In this document: positions 1-11,709 of the stretch, in pieces | Numbering within the stretch: position 1 is the stretch's first letter | Layout: the number at the start of each line of letters is the position of its first letter | Assembly: GCF_902167145.1 (NCBI RefSeq) | Contig: NC_050096.1 | Coordinates: forward strand, 266,560,622-266,624,621 | Origin: Zea mays | Lineage: Eukaryota; Streptophyta; Magnoliopsida; Poales; Poaceae | Direction of reading: 5' to 3' | DNA length: 64,000 nucleotides | Notes under the pieces: generated by a model | The model's input: the letters and a program-made list of their open reading frames with translations, nothing else | Database searches by the model: none | Told to the model about the DNA's origin: nothing | Translations under genes and position numbers: made by a program

Positions 1-1379
1 GCATAGTGCAGTATACCTCTCAGTTTTTGAATAAAGATCAACGGGCGTGCATTCTGCTGAGCTTGACGACGACTAGACTAGACATCAGATGGGGTGGCGC
101 GCCACAACAGTTCGATTAAAATTCGATCGGCAACCGCAGATCCACAAAACGAACTGGGCGCGCTGTTTCTGACTTATGGGTTCTTTTTTTTTTTCGTCAG
201 CCTGTTTTATTTTTCTTTTGAGCAAAAAAAAGGCTAACTAAAAGAGATTGGCTTTCATTCAAAACTACTGCCAAAAGTAGCTTAGCGGTAACAAGGCCAT
301 CTAGCCTAGTATAAAGATGGCGGTATGTGTTCTGAATAAACGAGTCCCAGACTGCTTCGTTTTTAGCTTTTGCGTCGTCGTCGCTGATACTAGTTTGGTT
401 CTATGAACTATCACGTCATATATGCTAGCTTCTGTCCCCATCGGCATCATCATAAACTCGTGCGGCCCCCCGGTGGTGCACGGGAACGGGCTCTTGTGTG
501 TGTTTCAAGGAGGCGGTGATTATCGCTAAGGCATTGAGAGGATTGAAAGGTCTAAAATACTCTTGCTATATCAAAATTGAATAGCCATCCCTGACTCTTA
601 AACAAGCCCGGACTAATGTGCATCCACGCGCCGAAAGACACTGGAGCCACATCCGTAAAAATGTTGGCTCCGATCCTATGAAAGATGCCGTAGCCATCAT
701 GCAAACCAATAACCATTAACAAAATGAAAATCACCCTAACAAGAAAAGACAAGCTCAAAATAAAAGCTATTCAATAGTAGAAGGTATTCTATGCCATTCA
801 ATAGTATCACTCTATACACGCCATGTAGGGAGTTAGTTTTTTGTGCTCCAACAGTCCCTTCCACAAAGGGTAGGTTTACAAAAATGTTTATCCGAGTGTT
901 CTGTCGCCCTGTTAGAGCAACAAGACAGCTTGCTACAAAGAACATAGCTTCTCACTCTCAGTACACATAGCTTCCTACAAAGAACATAGCTTCTCACTCA
1001 CTCAGTACACATGCAAACCAATAATAGACGAAGTTTGCTCTTGCTCCCAGGACAAAATGGGCGCTCTATGCTATTTCATTGGTATTGCAAGATACGAAGG
1101 TCCAGAAAATACCTATCATGAAGGGCTTTTTTTTTTTGGTAAATCGTCCCCGTTTTCCTCACAACAAACTGTGATCTTTCTAATATTGTAGACCAAGGCA
1201 CCACCAATGCCGCCCGTACATATCCCATCTCAACTCTCTCAAACAACAATGTCGTACTGAATGAAAGCTATTTCACTGCATATAAATTTTGAGTATGTTT
1301 CAGTATACCAAGACAGAACCTTGGACAAAAAGAGATGTGGTTTTCCTACCGCATCTGTATGGAGGCCATTGGCCAACAA
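1..1379. other. 3' flank of EFL1, no gene recognised
   Basis: This stretch lies downstream of the minus-strand EFL1 stop. It is mixed AT-rich sequence with poly-T runs near 185 and 1129. Two short minus-strand open frames (552-758 and 736-945) have no motif I recognise and are probably chance. The EFL1 3' UTR presumably occupies the right part, but I see no decisive polyadenylation signal. Confidence 0.5.
933..1012. repeat. short imperfect tandem duplication
   Basis: A unit of about 40 bp beginning ctacaaagaacatagcttct occurs at 933 and again at 975, differing by a small 'actc' expansion. It is a local duplication in the EFL1 3' flank with no coding meaning. Confidence 0.7.
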
Positions 1380-4300
1380 CTACACTTTTTTAGCGAGAGT
1401 CCGCTGTTTTGTGCCATGCTCCACAACTTTCTCTTCGACATGCAGTCCTTTCCTTCGTCTGACAGAATTCATAAGCTTTTTAGCCAAGTTTGGCCCAATG
1501 CTTGAACCATCCCCGAATTCTTCGAGCTCATCCTGCGTCTTTGGGACAAAGAAGGGGTCCTCAGGAATAGCTTCCCAGTGGCTAAGAACGAGGAGAGCAC
1601 TAACTGCACCTGCAGTTAAACTCCTAAGTTGATTCGAAAATCCAACGCTCTCCGCAACTGGCAGGTAAGCGTGCACTGTAAATAACGAGGTTCCTTCTTG
1701 CATCTCTTCTTTCAGAATCCTTGCCCGCCTCTTACCAAGAACTGCATAAGTTGCACCTAACTGCTCGGTTGGCGTGGTCAACTCACAGAAATACATAGCC
1801 TCAACAAGCCTTGGCTTGTTCTGAAGAACAGCTGCTCTGCATGCTTCTTTAACCGCAGTGATTACTTGACCGCTGAAGACATTGTATTGATCAGATTGGT
1901 TGGCAGCATCAGAGCCATCAGCAAATATGTAAGGCTCAACAATAAACGCAAGACCCCACATAGGTTCATCACATAAAGGCCCAGCATTAGTGGCAATCTG
2001 GAATCCTGAGACAATGCTGTTCCTTAGTGTTGTAGACTCTATATGCAATGATTCAGGAGCATCCGTTGCATATTCACCATTGTCAAGATTGTTGTTATTT
2101 TTGGTATCGCAATCCCTCACAAACCCCAATTTCTCAGAGACATGAGCTGGACCACTCACAAGTACACCTTGCCTTCCATCCTGGACAGTTACTGCACCAC
2201 CACTTGATTTTGATTCAGCCAAAAGAAGGATATTTGGACCAACCTGCCAAGGACCTAGTGACCAGATTCTTTCAAGGTGTCCAAGCCATGTCTTTCTATA
2301 CCTGTCGAGTTTTTCTTTATCAACTTGCTTAGATATTGCTTCTAATTCACTGTCTATGGCATCGATCATCCGCTGTCTTAGAGTTGCAGCGGAATCACCA
2401 TCTTCCTGAGAAAGGCGAGGATCCAAAACACCATCCCTTTTTGCTGTTTTCCCATCAATTATTTGACCAAGCAACTGTTCACTTTCCTCAAGGACCTTAG
2501 TCAGGGCAATGGGAAGCCTCAAGACCTGGACTCGCACAGTACACCTACCATTTGGAGTAGTCCTCTCAACAAACTCCTGTGGGTTCTTCAAGCTCTCCAC
2601 TAAACTGACACCCATCCCTTCGATTGTCTCCTTAAAAGAAACTAGGGGGTCTGAGACCACCAATTTGACCTTTGAAAATCTCTCCTCCAAATCCTTTATG
2701 CACCGCTCCAAATGTATCTCACCAGCAGCAGCAAGGACATGCTCGCCCCTCTGCGAAACTGTATACTCAACAAATGGGTCTGCCCGGTTAAGAAGCCTAA
2801 GCCCTTTAACAAGAGCTCCTAAATCAGCTGGATTTGAGGGCTCAATTGCAACCTTAAGCATCGGAGACGCCTGGAACATCATGCTCGAGAAGGGCCAGCA
2901 ATTCTTGGTGGACGACAATGTGGCGCTCTTCAATATATGCTGCCCAAGACCCTGGATTGCAACCACATTCCCTGCACCCACGCTGGCAACTGGCTTCAGG
3001 CCTTGTCCTAGCATCTCATACAAGTATTGCAGCTCCACCTCCTGCACATGCTTCTGAACCGTATCCCCTTTTACTGGATCATACAATGGTGATAGCACAA
3101 ATACCTTCTGCCCTGCATGAAGGACGCCACTGAAGACCCTCGCAAATGCCATAAAGCACTCCTCTGACTCACTGGTACTTTGGTGGTTCAATAGTTCCCC
3201 ATACACTCCCTTCAATGGCAACATCTTAGATGGCACAGCAAACATCTTTGACACATAAACTACCACTGGCGCATCAGCACTCACATCACAGGCCTCAACA
3301 CACCTCCGCACCCTCTCTGCCTCCGAAACAACCTCAGGGCATCCAGCAGCATCTTCTGGAGTAACCTCCCTCTTTGGCATAAGCCTTGCAACCCTGACCC
3401 CTTGAGCAGCAACAGGATCAGGCGTGCACTCCACCACCATATCCATCACAGCATCTGCCAGCGGCAGCCACCGGCTCATGACGGACTGCAGCACAGCCTT
3501 TGTATCTCTGTTCTTCAGCTCTCGTTCGGGAATTTTCAAGTCAAAGTTTACAATCAATTTCTTCACCCCCTTACTCTCACCACCATCCTTCAGCACCAGC
3601 TCGTACATCTTCCACAGGGCACTTAGCACAAACTCCACGAACATTGGCTGTGGGTCTGAGCTCTTGATGGCTTTCTTCCCTACAACCTTCCCCGTCTTCT
3701 TATCTAGATATCTGGGGCCCCACAATCCTTTCAGGAAGGCAGAGGGGTTGACCCCGATCTTTCTGGCGTAGAGGTTGGCGAACTGTTGGGGGCGAAAGCC
3801 CCAGCCGTCAAGTGCACAGGCGAAGACGACATTGCCCTTGAGGGGCTGGAAGGCGTCCTCGTTGTCATCGTCGTCTTCAAAGTCCTCCGGTAGGTCCTCA
3901 GCTGAGGACGAAGAGCTTGTGGAGGGGTTGTCCTCCAGTGCGGAGAGGAGGGAGAAGTAGGAGTGGGAGCGGAGCGCGGAATAGATAGAGTTGACGTCGG
4001 AGACGATGCGGTGGAGGCGGACGTAGGCCTCGGCGGGGGTGAGGCTGAGCTCGGTGATAAGGCGGTCGATTTTGTTGAGCACGAGGCAGGGCCGGAGGCG
4101 CTCGATGAAGGCCTGGCGCAGCGCGGCGTGCGTCTGGATGTGCACCCCCTCGACGGCGTCGACGAGAATGAGCGCCGAGTCCGAAAGGCGCGCAGCGGAG
4201 GAGACCTCGGAACAGAAGTCGATGTGGCCCGGGGAGTCGATGAGGCTGATGCGGTGGCCGGCCCGGGAGCGGAGCGCGATGGCGGCGGACTTCATGGTGA

Positions 4301-4514
4301 TAGCCCGCCGCTGCTCCTCGTCGAGGTAGTCCATGAAGCGGAGCCGTCCGGCGAGCTTCGGGTGGAGGAGCCCGTCCCCGCAAGACGCCACCAGGTGGTC
4401 GGCCAGCGTGGTCTTGCCGTGGTCCACGTGCGCGAGGATGCACGTGTTGCGGACGTGGCGCGGGTCACCCGCCGCGGTCGCCGCCGACTCGTCGGCCCTC
4501 TCCACCGCCGCCAT
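1380..4514 (-). CDS. EFL1: elongation factor-like GTPase 1 (Ria1/EFL1)
   Basis: A 1044-residue uninterrupted frame encodes an EF-2-like GTPase. The G domain shows the P-loop AHVDHGKTT at residues 28-36, a switch-I segment near RAITMKS (71-76), DSPGH at 93-97 and NKID at 147-150. An acidic insert of about residues 196-220 interrupts the G domain, and EF-2-like domains II to V follow (for example AGEIHLERCIKDLEE near 610). EFL1 family members are 1000-1120 residues; they work with SBDS in the cytoplasm to evict the anti-association factor eIF6 (Tif6) from the pre-60S ribosome. The acidic insert and the absence of a diphthamide loop as in EF-2 favour EFL1 over EF-2. The ATG at 4514 is chosen because it directly precedes the conserved G domain and fits a TATA box 100 bp upstream. 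It is the only clear host gene in the window. Confidence 0.95.
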   Translation of the reverse strand: MAAVERADESAATAAGDPRHVRNTCILAHVDHGKTTLADHLVASCGDGLLHPKLAGRLRFMDYLDEEQRRAITMKSAAIALRSRAGHRISLIDSPGHIDFCSEVSSAARLSDSALILVDAVEGVHIQTHAALRQAFIERLRPCLVLNKIDRLITELSLTPAEAYVRLHRIVSDVNSIYSALRSHSYFSLLSALEDNPSTSSSSSAEDLPEDFEDDDDNEDAFQPLKGNVVFACALDGWGFRPQQFANLYARKIGVNPSAFLKGLWGPRYLDKKTGKVVGKKAIKSSDPQPMFVEFVLSALWKMYELVLKDGGESKGVKKLIVNFDLKIPERELKNRDTKAVLQSVMSRWLPLADAVMDMVVECTPDPVAAQGVRVARLMPKREVTPEDAAGCPEVVSEAERVRRCVEACDVSADAPVVVYVSKMFAVPSKMLPLKGVYGELLNHQSTSESEECFMAFARVFSGVLHAGQKVFVLSPLYDPVKGDTVQKHVQEVELQYLYEMLGQGLKPVASVGAGNVVAIQGLGQHILKSATLSSTKNCWPFSSMMFQASPMLKVAIEPSNPADLGALVKGLRLLNRADPFVEYTVSQRGEHVLAAAGEIHLERCIKDLEERFSKVKLVVSDPLVSFKETIEGMGVSLVESLKNPQEFVERTTPNGRCTVRVQVLRLPIALTKVLEESEQLLGQIIDGKTAKRDGVLDPRLSQEDGDSAATLRQRMIDAIDSELEAISKQVDKEKLDRYRKTWLGHLERIWSLGPWQVGPNILLLAESKSSGGAVTVQDGRQGVLVSGPAHVSEKLGFVRDCDTKNNNNLDNGEYATDAPESLHIESTTLRNSIVSGFQIATNAGPLCDEPMWGLAFIVEPYIFADGSDAANQSDQYNVFSGQVITAVKEACRAAVLQNKPRLVEAMYFCELTTPTEQLGATYAVLGKRRARILKEEMQEGTSLFTVHAYLPVAESVGFSNQLRSLTAGAVSALLVLSHWEAIPEDPFFVPKTQDELEEFGDGSSIGPNLAKKLMNSVRRRKGLHVEEKVVEHGTKQRTLAKKV

Positions 4515-4614
4515 TGCCGTGGTGGCTAGGGTTTGGGCTTGGGGAGCTTTGGAGCGGTCTGAAGCAGGCAGAAAAAGGCTTGTTTGGGCCTTGGAGCGGG
4601 TCCAGGATGACAGT

Positions 4615-4621
4615 GTTTATA
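4615..4621 (-). promoter_or_regulatory. EFL1: TATA box of EFL1
   Basis: On the minus strand this reads TATAAAC, about 100 bp upstream of the EFL1 ATG, so transcription would start near 4585-4590 with a 5' leader of about 70 nt. Position and sequence are seen; use as the promoter is inferred. Confidence 0.55.
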
Positions 4622-5068
4622 GGGCCGACTTTGCTTCGTACCGGACAAGTAAGCTACGCGAACCGTTGGATCTGAGGCTAAGTTATACTCATGCCGTCCG
4701 ATCGTCAATTGTCGGACAAAAAATAAACAGCGGCACACAATTGGCAATCCGGGAACGAAAACTCTCGTGTCGTCACCGCCACCGTCACCCCTCCCCTTGC
4801 CTCTCCTCCTAAGCAAAAAACTGGACAGCTGCGAATATTCTTAGGCTTAGCAGGTCGTGTATATTAATTGTATAAAAATATTGTTTTATACCATAAACTA
4901 TATTGTTTATAAAGTGAGATAGATAGTCTTAAGTTAACCAACGGGGAAGACTTTTGTGTTGCTCTGCCCAATTTCAGTTCATTTTAAAGTGATTTTTCTT
5001 TTTGCAAACAATTGAAATTTTGCAATCCAATGTGTTTTGTCGTACCGTAGAAACTATTTCCTTTTGAG
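4622..5068. other. EFL1 upstream region
   Basis: About 450 bp between the EFL1 TATA box and a transposon remnant. AT content rises beyond 4815. I see no second gene, so the native promoter space before transposon sequence is short. Confidence 0.5.
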
Positions 5069-5239
5069 TAGAGATGCTAACGGGTACTTGAAACCCAAAT
5101 ACTTGATATAAAGGAGAGTATAGAATGATTTTAACCCATGAGTATATTAATGGGCAAGAATCTCTACTCGTTGGGTAGACGTGTGCAGTGTACAACCTAT
5201 ACTCGTGTGTCCATGTGTAAAATATATCTGCATTATACC
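5069..5239. mobile_element. decayed hAT-type MITE, left part (split by element C)
   Basis: The sequence starts tagagatgctaacgggta and continues with scattered degenerate 'acccatgagtat' and 'gttgggta' words, resembling the terminal repeat and interior of the intact MITE at 45814-46349 (tagagatggcaatgggta). After element C the sequence resumes as attattaccatcta (12379-12392), which resembles the opposite terminal repeat. No 8-bp target duplication survives, so this is a similarity call only. Confidence 0.4.
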
Positions 5240-5906
5240 TGTTGGGGGTCTTCGTCCTCCAAAGGTCCTCAAAAACGTGATTTAACAATATCTTCCAAGT
5301 GTGACATATAAACAGGTACCTTCAGACTCGGGTTAAAAGCATGTACGATGTGGAAAGCATGATCGTGACGAAAGTTGGAGTCGCTCCGAAGCTACGCGCA
5401 AGGAAGCTTCGGCTAAATAGCGGAAAGAAGGAACCGACTTAAAAGGGAAAAGACCATCTAGTCCTCATAGTTTCATCTATAAATCGATAGTAAATATAAA
5501 GGGCATGAATGTAATTTCTCACAGGCTGCGTCCTGTGCATATAAATAGATGAACAATTCCCCTGTACTGTTCACACTGACTTGTACTCGCTCGTGCGTCA
5601 CGCTTGGACTTTTGCTTTCTGTCAAGTCGAAGGTATAAATGTAATTCAATATTGTTTCTGTTTATCCATGATAATGAGGAATATATTAACAATGTCATAT
5701 AATTATTCATGTTGTCTTTTATATTGCATATACTTCTTCTTTCATTAATATGCGCTATGATGATGAAGGTATGTCCTTCATCACCTTCGTCTGAAGATCA
5801 TTATATCCTATGAGAAATAATGCTTCGAAAGACGAAGGGTATTAACTCTTAACATTTTGTGTTGTCTTGTTCTTAATTCATAGTACTTGAGAACAAGTCC
5901 CCAACA
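5240..5906 (+). repeat. 5' LTR of element C
   Basis: It begins tgttgggggtcttcgtcctcc and ends caagtccccaaca, directly followed by a primer-binding site. A TATAAATA box lies at 5540-5547. Confidence 0.9.
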
Positions 5907-5925
5907 TTGGCGCCCACCTCCGGTG
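5907..5925 (+). other. primer-binding site of element C
   Basis: The sequence ttggcgcccacctccggtg abuts the LTR and is the same in elements A and B. It has the TGGCGC start typical of non-iMet primer sites; I could not assign the tRNA from memory. Confidence 0.6.
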
Positions 5926-5964
5926 AACTCTTTCGACCACCTTCGGCAAGCACTGACCTTCGTC

Positions 5965-7494
5965 ATGCCGCCGAAGAAAGTTTCAGCGCCAGGAACTGCT
6001 GCACTGCAGCCGCTGGACCCAAACCAGGAAACTCTTTCTCTCCGAGAGACTCGAAGCCAAAAGAGGAAAGCCACCAGTCCAACACTCCAGGAGGAGGAGT
6101 TGGACCAAGAGATCAGGGACATAGAAATAATCCATCAGCAAGTACAAAGGAAGAAGGAGAAGATGGCGTGGCTGGCTGATCTTCAAAGGAAGATCGACGA
6201 AGCTACTGAAGAAGTGTGTCATCTTGTTCAAGATGAACAAGATCGAAGGCCCCAACACAGGGAGCTTCGTCAAGAAGGCTTGTTCAACGAAGATGGATGA
6301 TATGATGATTTTAATCATGATACCTTTACTTTTGATGATGCTTCTCCCTTGGCAGCAGAACTGCAGGCTACCTCATGGCCCCCGTCATACAAGCCACCTC
6401 AGCTTCCCATGTATGATGGGCACTTAGATCCAAAGCAGTTTCTGATGAGCTACGAAGCAACTATATCTTCGTATGGGGGAAATACTGCAGTTATGGCGAA
6501 GTCCTTCGTCATGACAGTCTGGAATGTAGCTCAAACATGGTATTCTTCTCTTCGGCCAGGGACCATCACATCGTGGCAGAAGCTTAAGGACATGTTGGTG
6601 ACCAGTTTCCAAGGTTTTCAGACAAAACCAGTCACAGCTCAGGCCTTGTTCCAATGCACGTAAGATCATGAGGAATACCTCCAAACGTATGTCCGAAGGT
6701 TCTTGCGATTGAGGGCACAAGCGCCCACGGTGCCCAATGAAATTGTCATTGAGGCCATGATTAAGGGCCTTTGACCAGGACCTATGGCTCAGTACTTCGC
6801 TAGGAAGCCCCCACAAACTCTGGAGAAGCTGCTTGAGAAAATGGATGAGTACATCCGGGCTGACAACGACTTCCGCCAAAGAAGGGAGGAAGCTTACAGA
6901 TTCTCGGAAATGACCAGGGGCTTCGGAGGAAGAATCCACCCGAGACATGTCAGGTCAATCCATAATTCCACTCAGAGTGATGACAAAGGGAGTCAGCCTC
7001 AGAGGTCGCAATACCCCTCACAATCTTCGGGGCAACAGCAAAGCTCTTTCAGGCCACCAGTTCTAAGGGGCAGAGGCGCCAGGGGCTTTGGAGGAAGATT
7101 TGGGGATCATCCTAGAAAGATCTATTGCTTATTCTGTGGTGAAGATAAGGGCCATACTACAAGAATGTGCCAAATCACCATTCAGAAGCAAAAGGAGATA
7201 GCAGAAGCCCAAGCTCGGTAGAATCAGCCGAAGCAGGTATTGCACATTGCTTCGTGCCATTCTCCCTACATACCAGAGTATGTGGGCAATCATCCTGCAG
7301 CTTTTGGTGCTTCGGCTAGCCATTCACAGGCTTCTTGGCCACAACTACCACCCCCACCACCACTACAATCGACCTATTCTCGAAGCCAGCAGCCAGAAGG
7401 GCACCAGTACTCTCAACAGCAACGGGAATTCAGGGAGGAATCCGAAGCTCACACAGTCAATAGTACTGTGCCGGAATCAAAGAACATTTATTGA
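5965..7494 (+). pseudogene. gag pseudogene of element C
   Basis: This is co-linear with the intact 505-residue gag of elements A and B, from MPPKK through the retrotransposon-gag domain and the zinc knuckle to the end ESKNIY. It is broken by in-frame stops near 6298 (TGA replacing a Trp codon), 6661 (TAA replacing a Gln codon), 6773 (TGA replacing an Arg codon) and 7219 (TAG). All fit transition-type decay. It cannot make full-length Gag. Confidence 0.85.
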
Positions 7495-7639
7495 GAAATA
7501 TCCTACCTTTGAAAATTTTCTTATATTATATGTCAGTTTTTGTTTTTCAATAAAGAACAAGTAATGTAGATCTAGTTTTAATTCCTTGTAATAGTGAAAT
7601 ATATCTTCTTCACAGATTTACGAAGCTCGAAAATTACCG

Positions 7640-7960
7640 AAGCTACAAAAAAGTCGTTCCTAAGGGAGCGGTGTAAGTTTTGACGAAGCTAGAAAAAAGT
7701 CGTTCCTAAGGGAGCGCAGTGTAAGTTTTCTGCTCAAAAGTTGTTCCAAAGGGAATGCAGAGCCAAATACCGTCGAAATATAAGGCGAAGAAGTTCAAAA
7801 GACGTTCCTAAGAGAATGCAGAACTTACACCAAAAAGTCAACGGTGATACCGCCGAAATAGAAGGCGAAGAAGTTCAAAAGACGTTCCTAAGGGGATGCA
7901 GAACTTACACCGAAAAATAAGCAGTGAAACCGAAAAAACGGCAAAGAGATTCCGATCGTT
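7640..7960 (+). repeat. tandem repeat block between gag and the antisense gene (element C)
   Basis: Imperfect units built on gtcgttcctaagggagcgcag recur about every 40-75 bp. The corresponding block is at 22717-23060 in A and 33307-33650 in B, so it is a conserved non-coding part of the family. Confidence 0.7.
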
Positions 7961-8465
7961 CCTAAGGGGACGTAGAAATGGTGTGTTCTAGTGTGGGCGT
8001 GTGGGAGCATATCTTCGGCGTTAGCATCATAATTCGCATCATATCATCACATCATCCCGTATAACATCACATCATACATCATATTGCACCGATGACATGA
8101 ATTGAATACGAAGTCGACCTTCGGAGACTGCTTTATAAAAAATAAAAATGAGCTAAGGCACAAAGTAAGCTGAGAAATACAGCTTTGTCAGCTCTATTGC
8201 AAAAGAAGGGATCTTTTGTTTACGAAGCTGGGATGTTTTTACGAAGCATGGATATTTTCACGAAGTACGGGTTTTCTTCTTTACGAAACATGAAAAGAAG
8301 GGAAGGTGTTCTTTTTTCGCCGAAGGCTCAAAAATGGTATGAATATAAAGTTTCATGCAACGCAAAGAACTGAATTAGAAATAATTTACATATGCGCAGT
8401 AGAAAAAAGTAATTATTTTGAAGTCACGAAAACAAATGTCGAAGCTAGATGCCGCGAAACAATAC

Positions 8466-11396
8466 CTATGCGCCTCTCGCGCTCTGGAGCTTCTTCAGCT
8501 TGCTTAGCTTGTACTCGAGCGTCATGGATGTCTTTTTCGCTCTTCTTCATAATTTCGTGAGCTATTTCACGGCCACCATTCGCCCAGATGTCAGTGTAAA
8601 ATTTTCCGCCCATTAAGCTTGCTTCAGCTGAAGGATCCTTTGTGTCATCCACGGAGAAGGCAGCTTCGATTTGAGCCAGGGTCCTGACATGATCGCAACT
8701 TGCCTTCTCCAGGATGGCTGAAATTTCTCTCGCACCAGAGAACGCGCAGACATCCCCGCGATCACTTAAAATTTCTTCAAAAGCTTTGGCCTCTCTGCTT
8801 ATCCATTTGATAACACCTTCAGGGTCACCTCGTATAAAGTTATCTTTGTTAGAATAGGCACCCACTTTGGCGATGCTAGCCTTTATCTTCTCCACGCAGC
8901 CCAGGGATTTTTCGAAGCATCTTTCTTTGGATGCGCGCAGTTCTTCAACTGTTTTTTCTAAATAATTTTTCCAATATTCACTAATATCTCAGTTGGCCTC
9001 AGCGAGCCCACATTTTTCTTTGGCTTCGGCCAGCTGTTTCTGAAGGTCTTCGATCTCATTCTTTTGAATTTCAGCTTGAGCCTTGAAATTTGCTTCATCT
9101 TATTTTACTTTATCCACCAATGAAAGTAGAATTTTGTCTTTTTCTGAGGCTTCATTTCTCAGCCTGATAACCTCTGTTCGAAGGTTGTTGAGAGCTATAG
9201 TGCAGCTCTCGTCTTCAGCATTTTTTTGCGCCCTTAGGGCGTTGCTAAGTATTAAGCCCTGCAAGAAAGAATAAAAGGATTAATATCAGAGCAAAAGACT
9301 TCATTCCAGAGTTCATAAGCTTCAAAATTCATAATTTCTATACCTTCAGACTGTTGTATGCAAGACTATCTGCAAGATCGACCTTCGTCATGGCGCAAAG
9401 GCCAGCTTCGAGCTTCGGGAAGCCCATACTTCTGGCCATCTCCCGGCACACAGATAATTCTTTATTGTCCGGGAGACAGTACAAGAAATCATCTTCGTCT
9501 GTACCGTTGAACACTAAGGCCCCCTTCGGGTACTTTAGTTCCTGGGCATAGTGTTTAGCTTCAAAAATTTCTTCTTTGGACAATCTTTTTCCTGCAGCAT
9601 GCCGAATAATGTAGTCAACATCTTCGATCGGAGCTTCGCGAGCAGGAGTGTTGGTCTTTTCTCGTACACTCTGCCTGCTGTTTTGTTCTCAGGTGCGGTA
9701 GGCTCCGTCTCGGTGGACATTGAAGGCCTAGCTTCGGCTTCGGCCTGAGCTTTCGTAGCTTCGACAATTTTCTTAGGAGCAGGGCTCAAGGCCTTCGTAG
9801 TCTCTATAACAGCGTCTAATACGTTGGCCATCCTCCTCCTTCTAGGAGTGGCGGCAGGAATTTTTTGCATCTTTGGCAAATCTGTCTCTATCGGTGGGCT
9901 CAAGATTTCTGGCATTTTTATCACCTTTTCCACCTGTAGCTCTTCAACCTTGTCATCTCTAGCTTCGGCTGGCCCGACTGTAGGCATCTTCGGCACTACA
10001 ATCGTCTCTTCAGTACTCTGCACGGTCGGGGCAACGCGCTTTGCTTCGGTAGAAGAAGATGTCCCTGCGCCAAACTCAGGAACCACGACCGGTTTAATGT
10101 AACGCGCCCGGTTGGTAAGTACCTTCAACTTTTTGCTTGTAGCCTTCGACACAGGCTCAACTGGGGCGGTCGTTGCATCAACTTTTCTCTTCTTCCCCTG
10201 TCCCCGCAGTGGGTAGCGATAGTCGGGGTAGACGAAGCCAATAGCATCAAAAACTCTATTCAATCTCTTCTTTCCCCGACTTCCGAAGGCTGTGGATAAT
10301 GCATTATCTTCTGCCTTGGAATATGATCCAAGCAGTTCATCACTTGTAACTTCAATACACTTCAGCCAACCATCGTTTGGTTCATCAAATTTATCTCCAA
10401 ACCTGAAGGCGTATTTCAGCCGGACCAAATCACCTTCGCTAGGATCATTGATGATTTCCTTCGGCATTTCCCAGCCTTCCGCAAGCGACCACACTCTGAA
10501 TGCTATGTGCTCTTGAATCAAATCTCTTGTACCAATGAAAAAGCAGACAGTGCGAAGGCCTTCTGACACACTTCCGCAGCATCATCAATTTCAACCTTCG
10601 GCTTTCAGAGACCAAAGCGGGACCATATGGGGCGCATGATAACCTCCTTGATGTCCTCCCTCGCCGTCAAGTCATTCTTCACATAAAACCATTCTTCCAT
10701 CCAAGTTCCGGGCCATCTCTTTCGAAATGTTGGCACTGGGTGGCTTGCGTTGGCGCGGGCGACAAATCCATAACAACTGAAGTTGTTGTGATACTGTTCT
10801 TTGCCCATGGCCTTCGTCTCATACAGAAGTTCGTGCATGCTGCAGAAACATTTTGTGCTGGGCTCTATCCCTTGGCTTCTTACTGCCCAGACGAAGACTC
10901 CCATCCTCAGTATGGCTTCGGGTGTCAACTGATGAAGGAAGATTTGGTAGGTTTTTAGCACTTCAACTACAAACCTGCTTAGTGGGAACCAAAGCCCAAC
11001 TTTCAAAAAGCTTCGGTAGATCACAACTTCGTTTTCCTCGGGGGCAGGGACATTGCTGTCTCCACCAACTTTTACAATAGACATATCCCAAAAGTATCTT
11101 CCTCTCATATTGTCAAGATGACTCTATTTAATTGTTGATTTCCCAAATATTGTATGGCTTGGCCTCCAGGGCCGATCCTCAGAATCTTCGCCCCCGCTTT
11201 CTGCATCATAACTGTCACTATCACTAGTATCTTCAGACAAGCCCTCCAGTATCTCCTTAGTAATCTTCTCTGTATTTGTTTTTGCCATTGACTCGATAAA
11301 TCTAGCAATGCAGGGATTCATAGCCTTCTTCTCCTCTAAAAGCTTCTCCTCTTCAGTCAGCTTCGTCTCAGCAACAACCTTCTTGTCTTGAGACAT
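8466..11396 (-). pseudogene. antisense three-exon gene of element C, decayed
   Basis: Exon 1 occupies 9344-11396 and exon 2 8466-9258, with an 85-bp intron (9259-9343) whose donor and acceptor sit exactly where they do in element B. The exon-2 donor at 8465 is also conserved. I could not find exon 3. Exon 1 is broken by a TAG near 11122 (Glu codon in B), a TGA near 10606, a 1-bp loss near 10553 and another frame change near 9590. The protein is homologous to the predicted 1014-residue product of B, with the acidic N terminus, the conserved globular region and the coiled coil still recognisable. Confidence 0.8.
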
Positions 11397-11546
11397 TTCT
11401 CCTTCAGCAAGGACAAAAAATGCGACTTCTTAGCCGAAGCTCAGAAAGCTTGAAAACTAGCAAGCGTTAGTGAGCAAGTGCTGCAAAATTGAGGAAGTAA
11501 AACAAATGGCACAAGCAGCGTATCAAATACAGCTGGTGCGAGTTCT

Positions 11547-11554
11547 TATTTATA
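11547..11554 (-). promoter_or_regulatory. TATA box of the antisense gene (element C)
   Basis: TATAAATA on the minus strand, about 150 bp upstream of the antisense ATG at 11396. The same box at the same place exists in A (25669-25676) and B (29410-29417). Confidence 0.6.
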
Positions 11555-11709
11555 CGCTCAGCGTGCTCCAAATTGGGGGGCCCCGTTTGTCAATGACTGT
11601 TGCTATTCTAGCAAAGGGAAGGTGTTTTTTCGGACCTTTGGCTTAAGGCCTTCGTCCATGTCGCAGTCTGAATTCGTTATCTTAACAAATTAATACTGCG
11701 ATGGGTTAC

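Noticed and set aside
552..945. Two small hydrophobic minus-strand frames near the left edge
   Set aside because: No homology I recognise, no promoter or splice context; could be chance.
3963..4529. Frames antisense to EFL1 (also 2509-3057 and 1261-1632)
   Set aside because: Shadows of a conserved GC-rich gene; no independent support.
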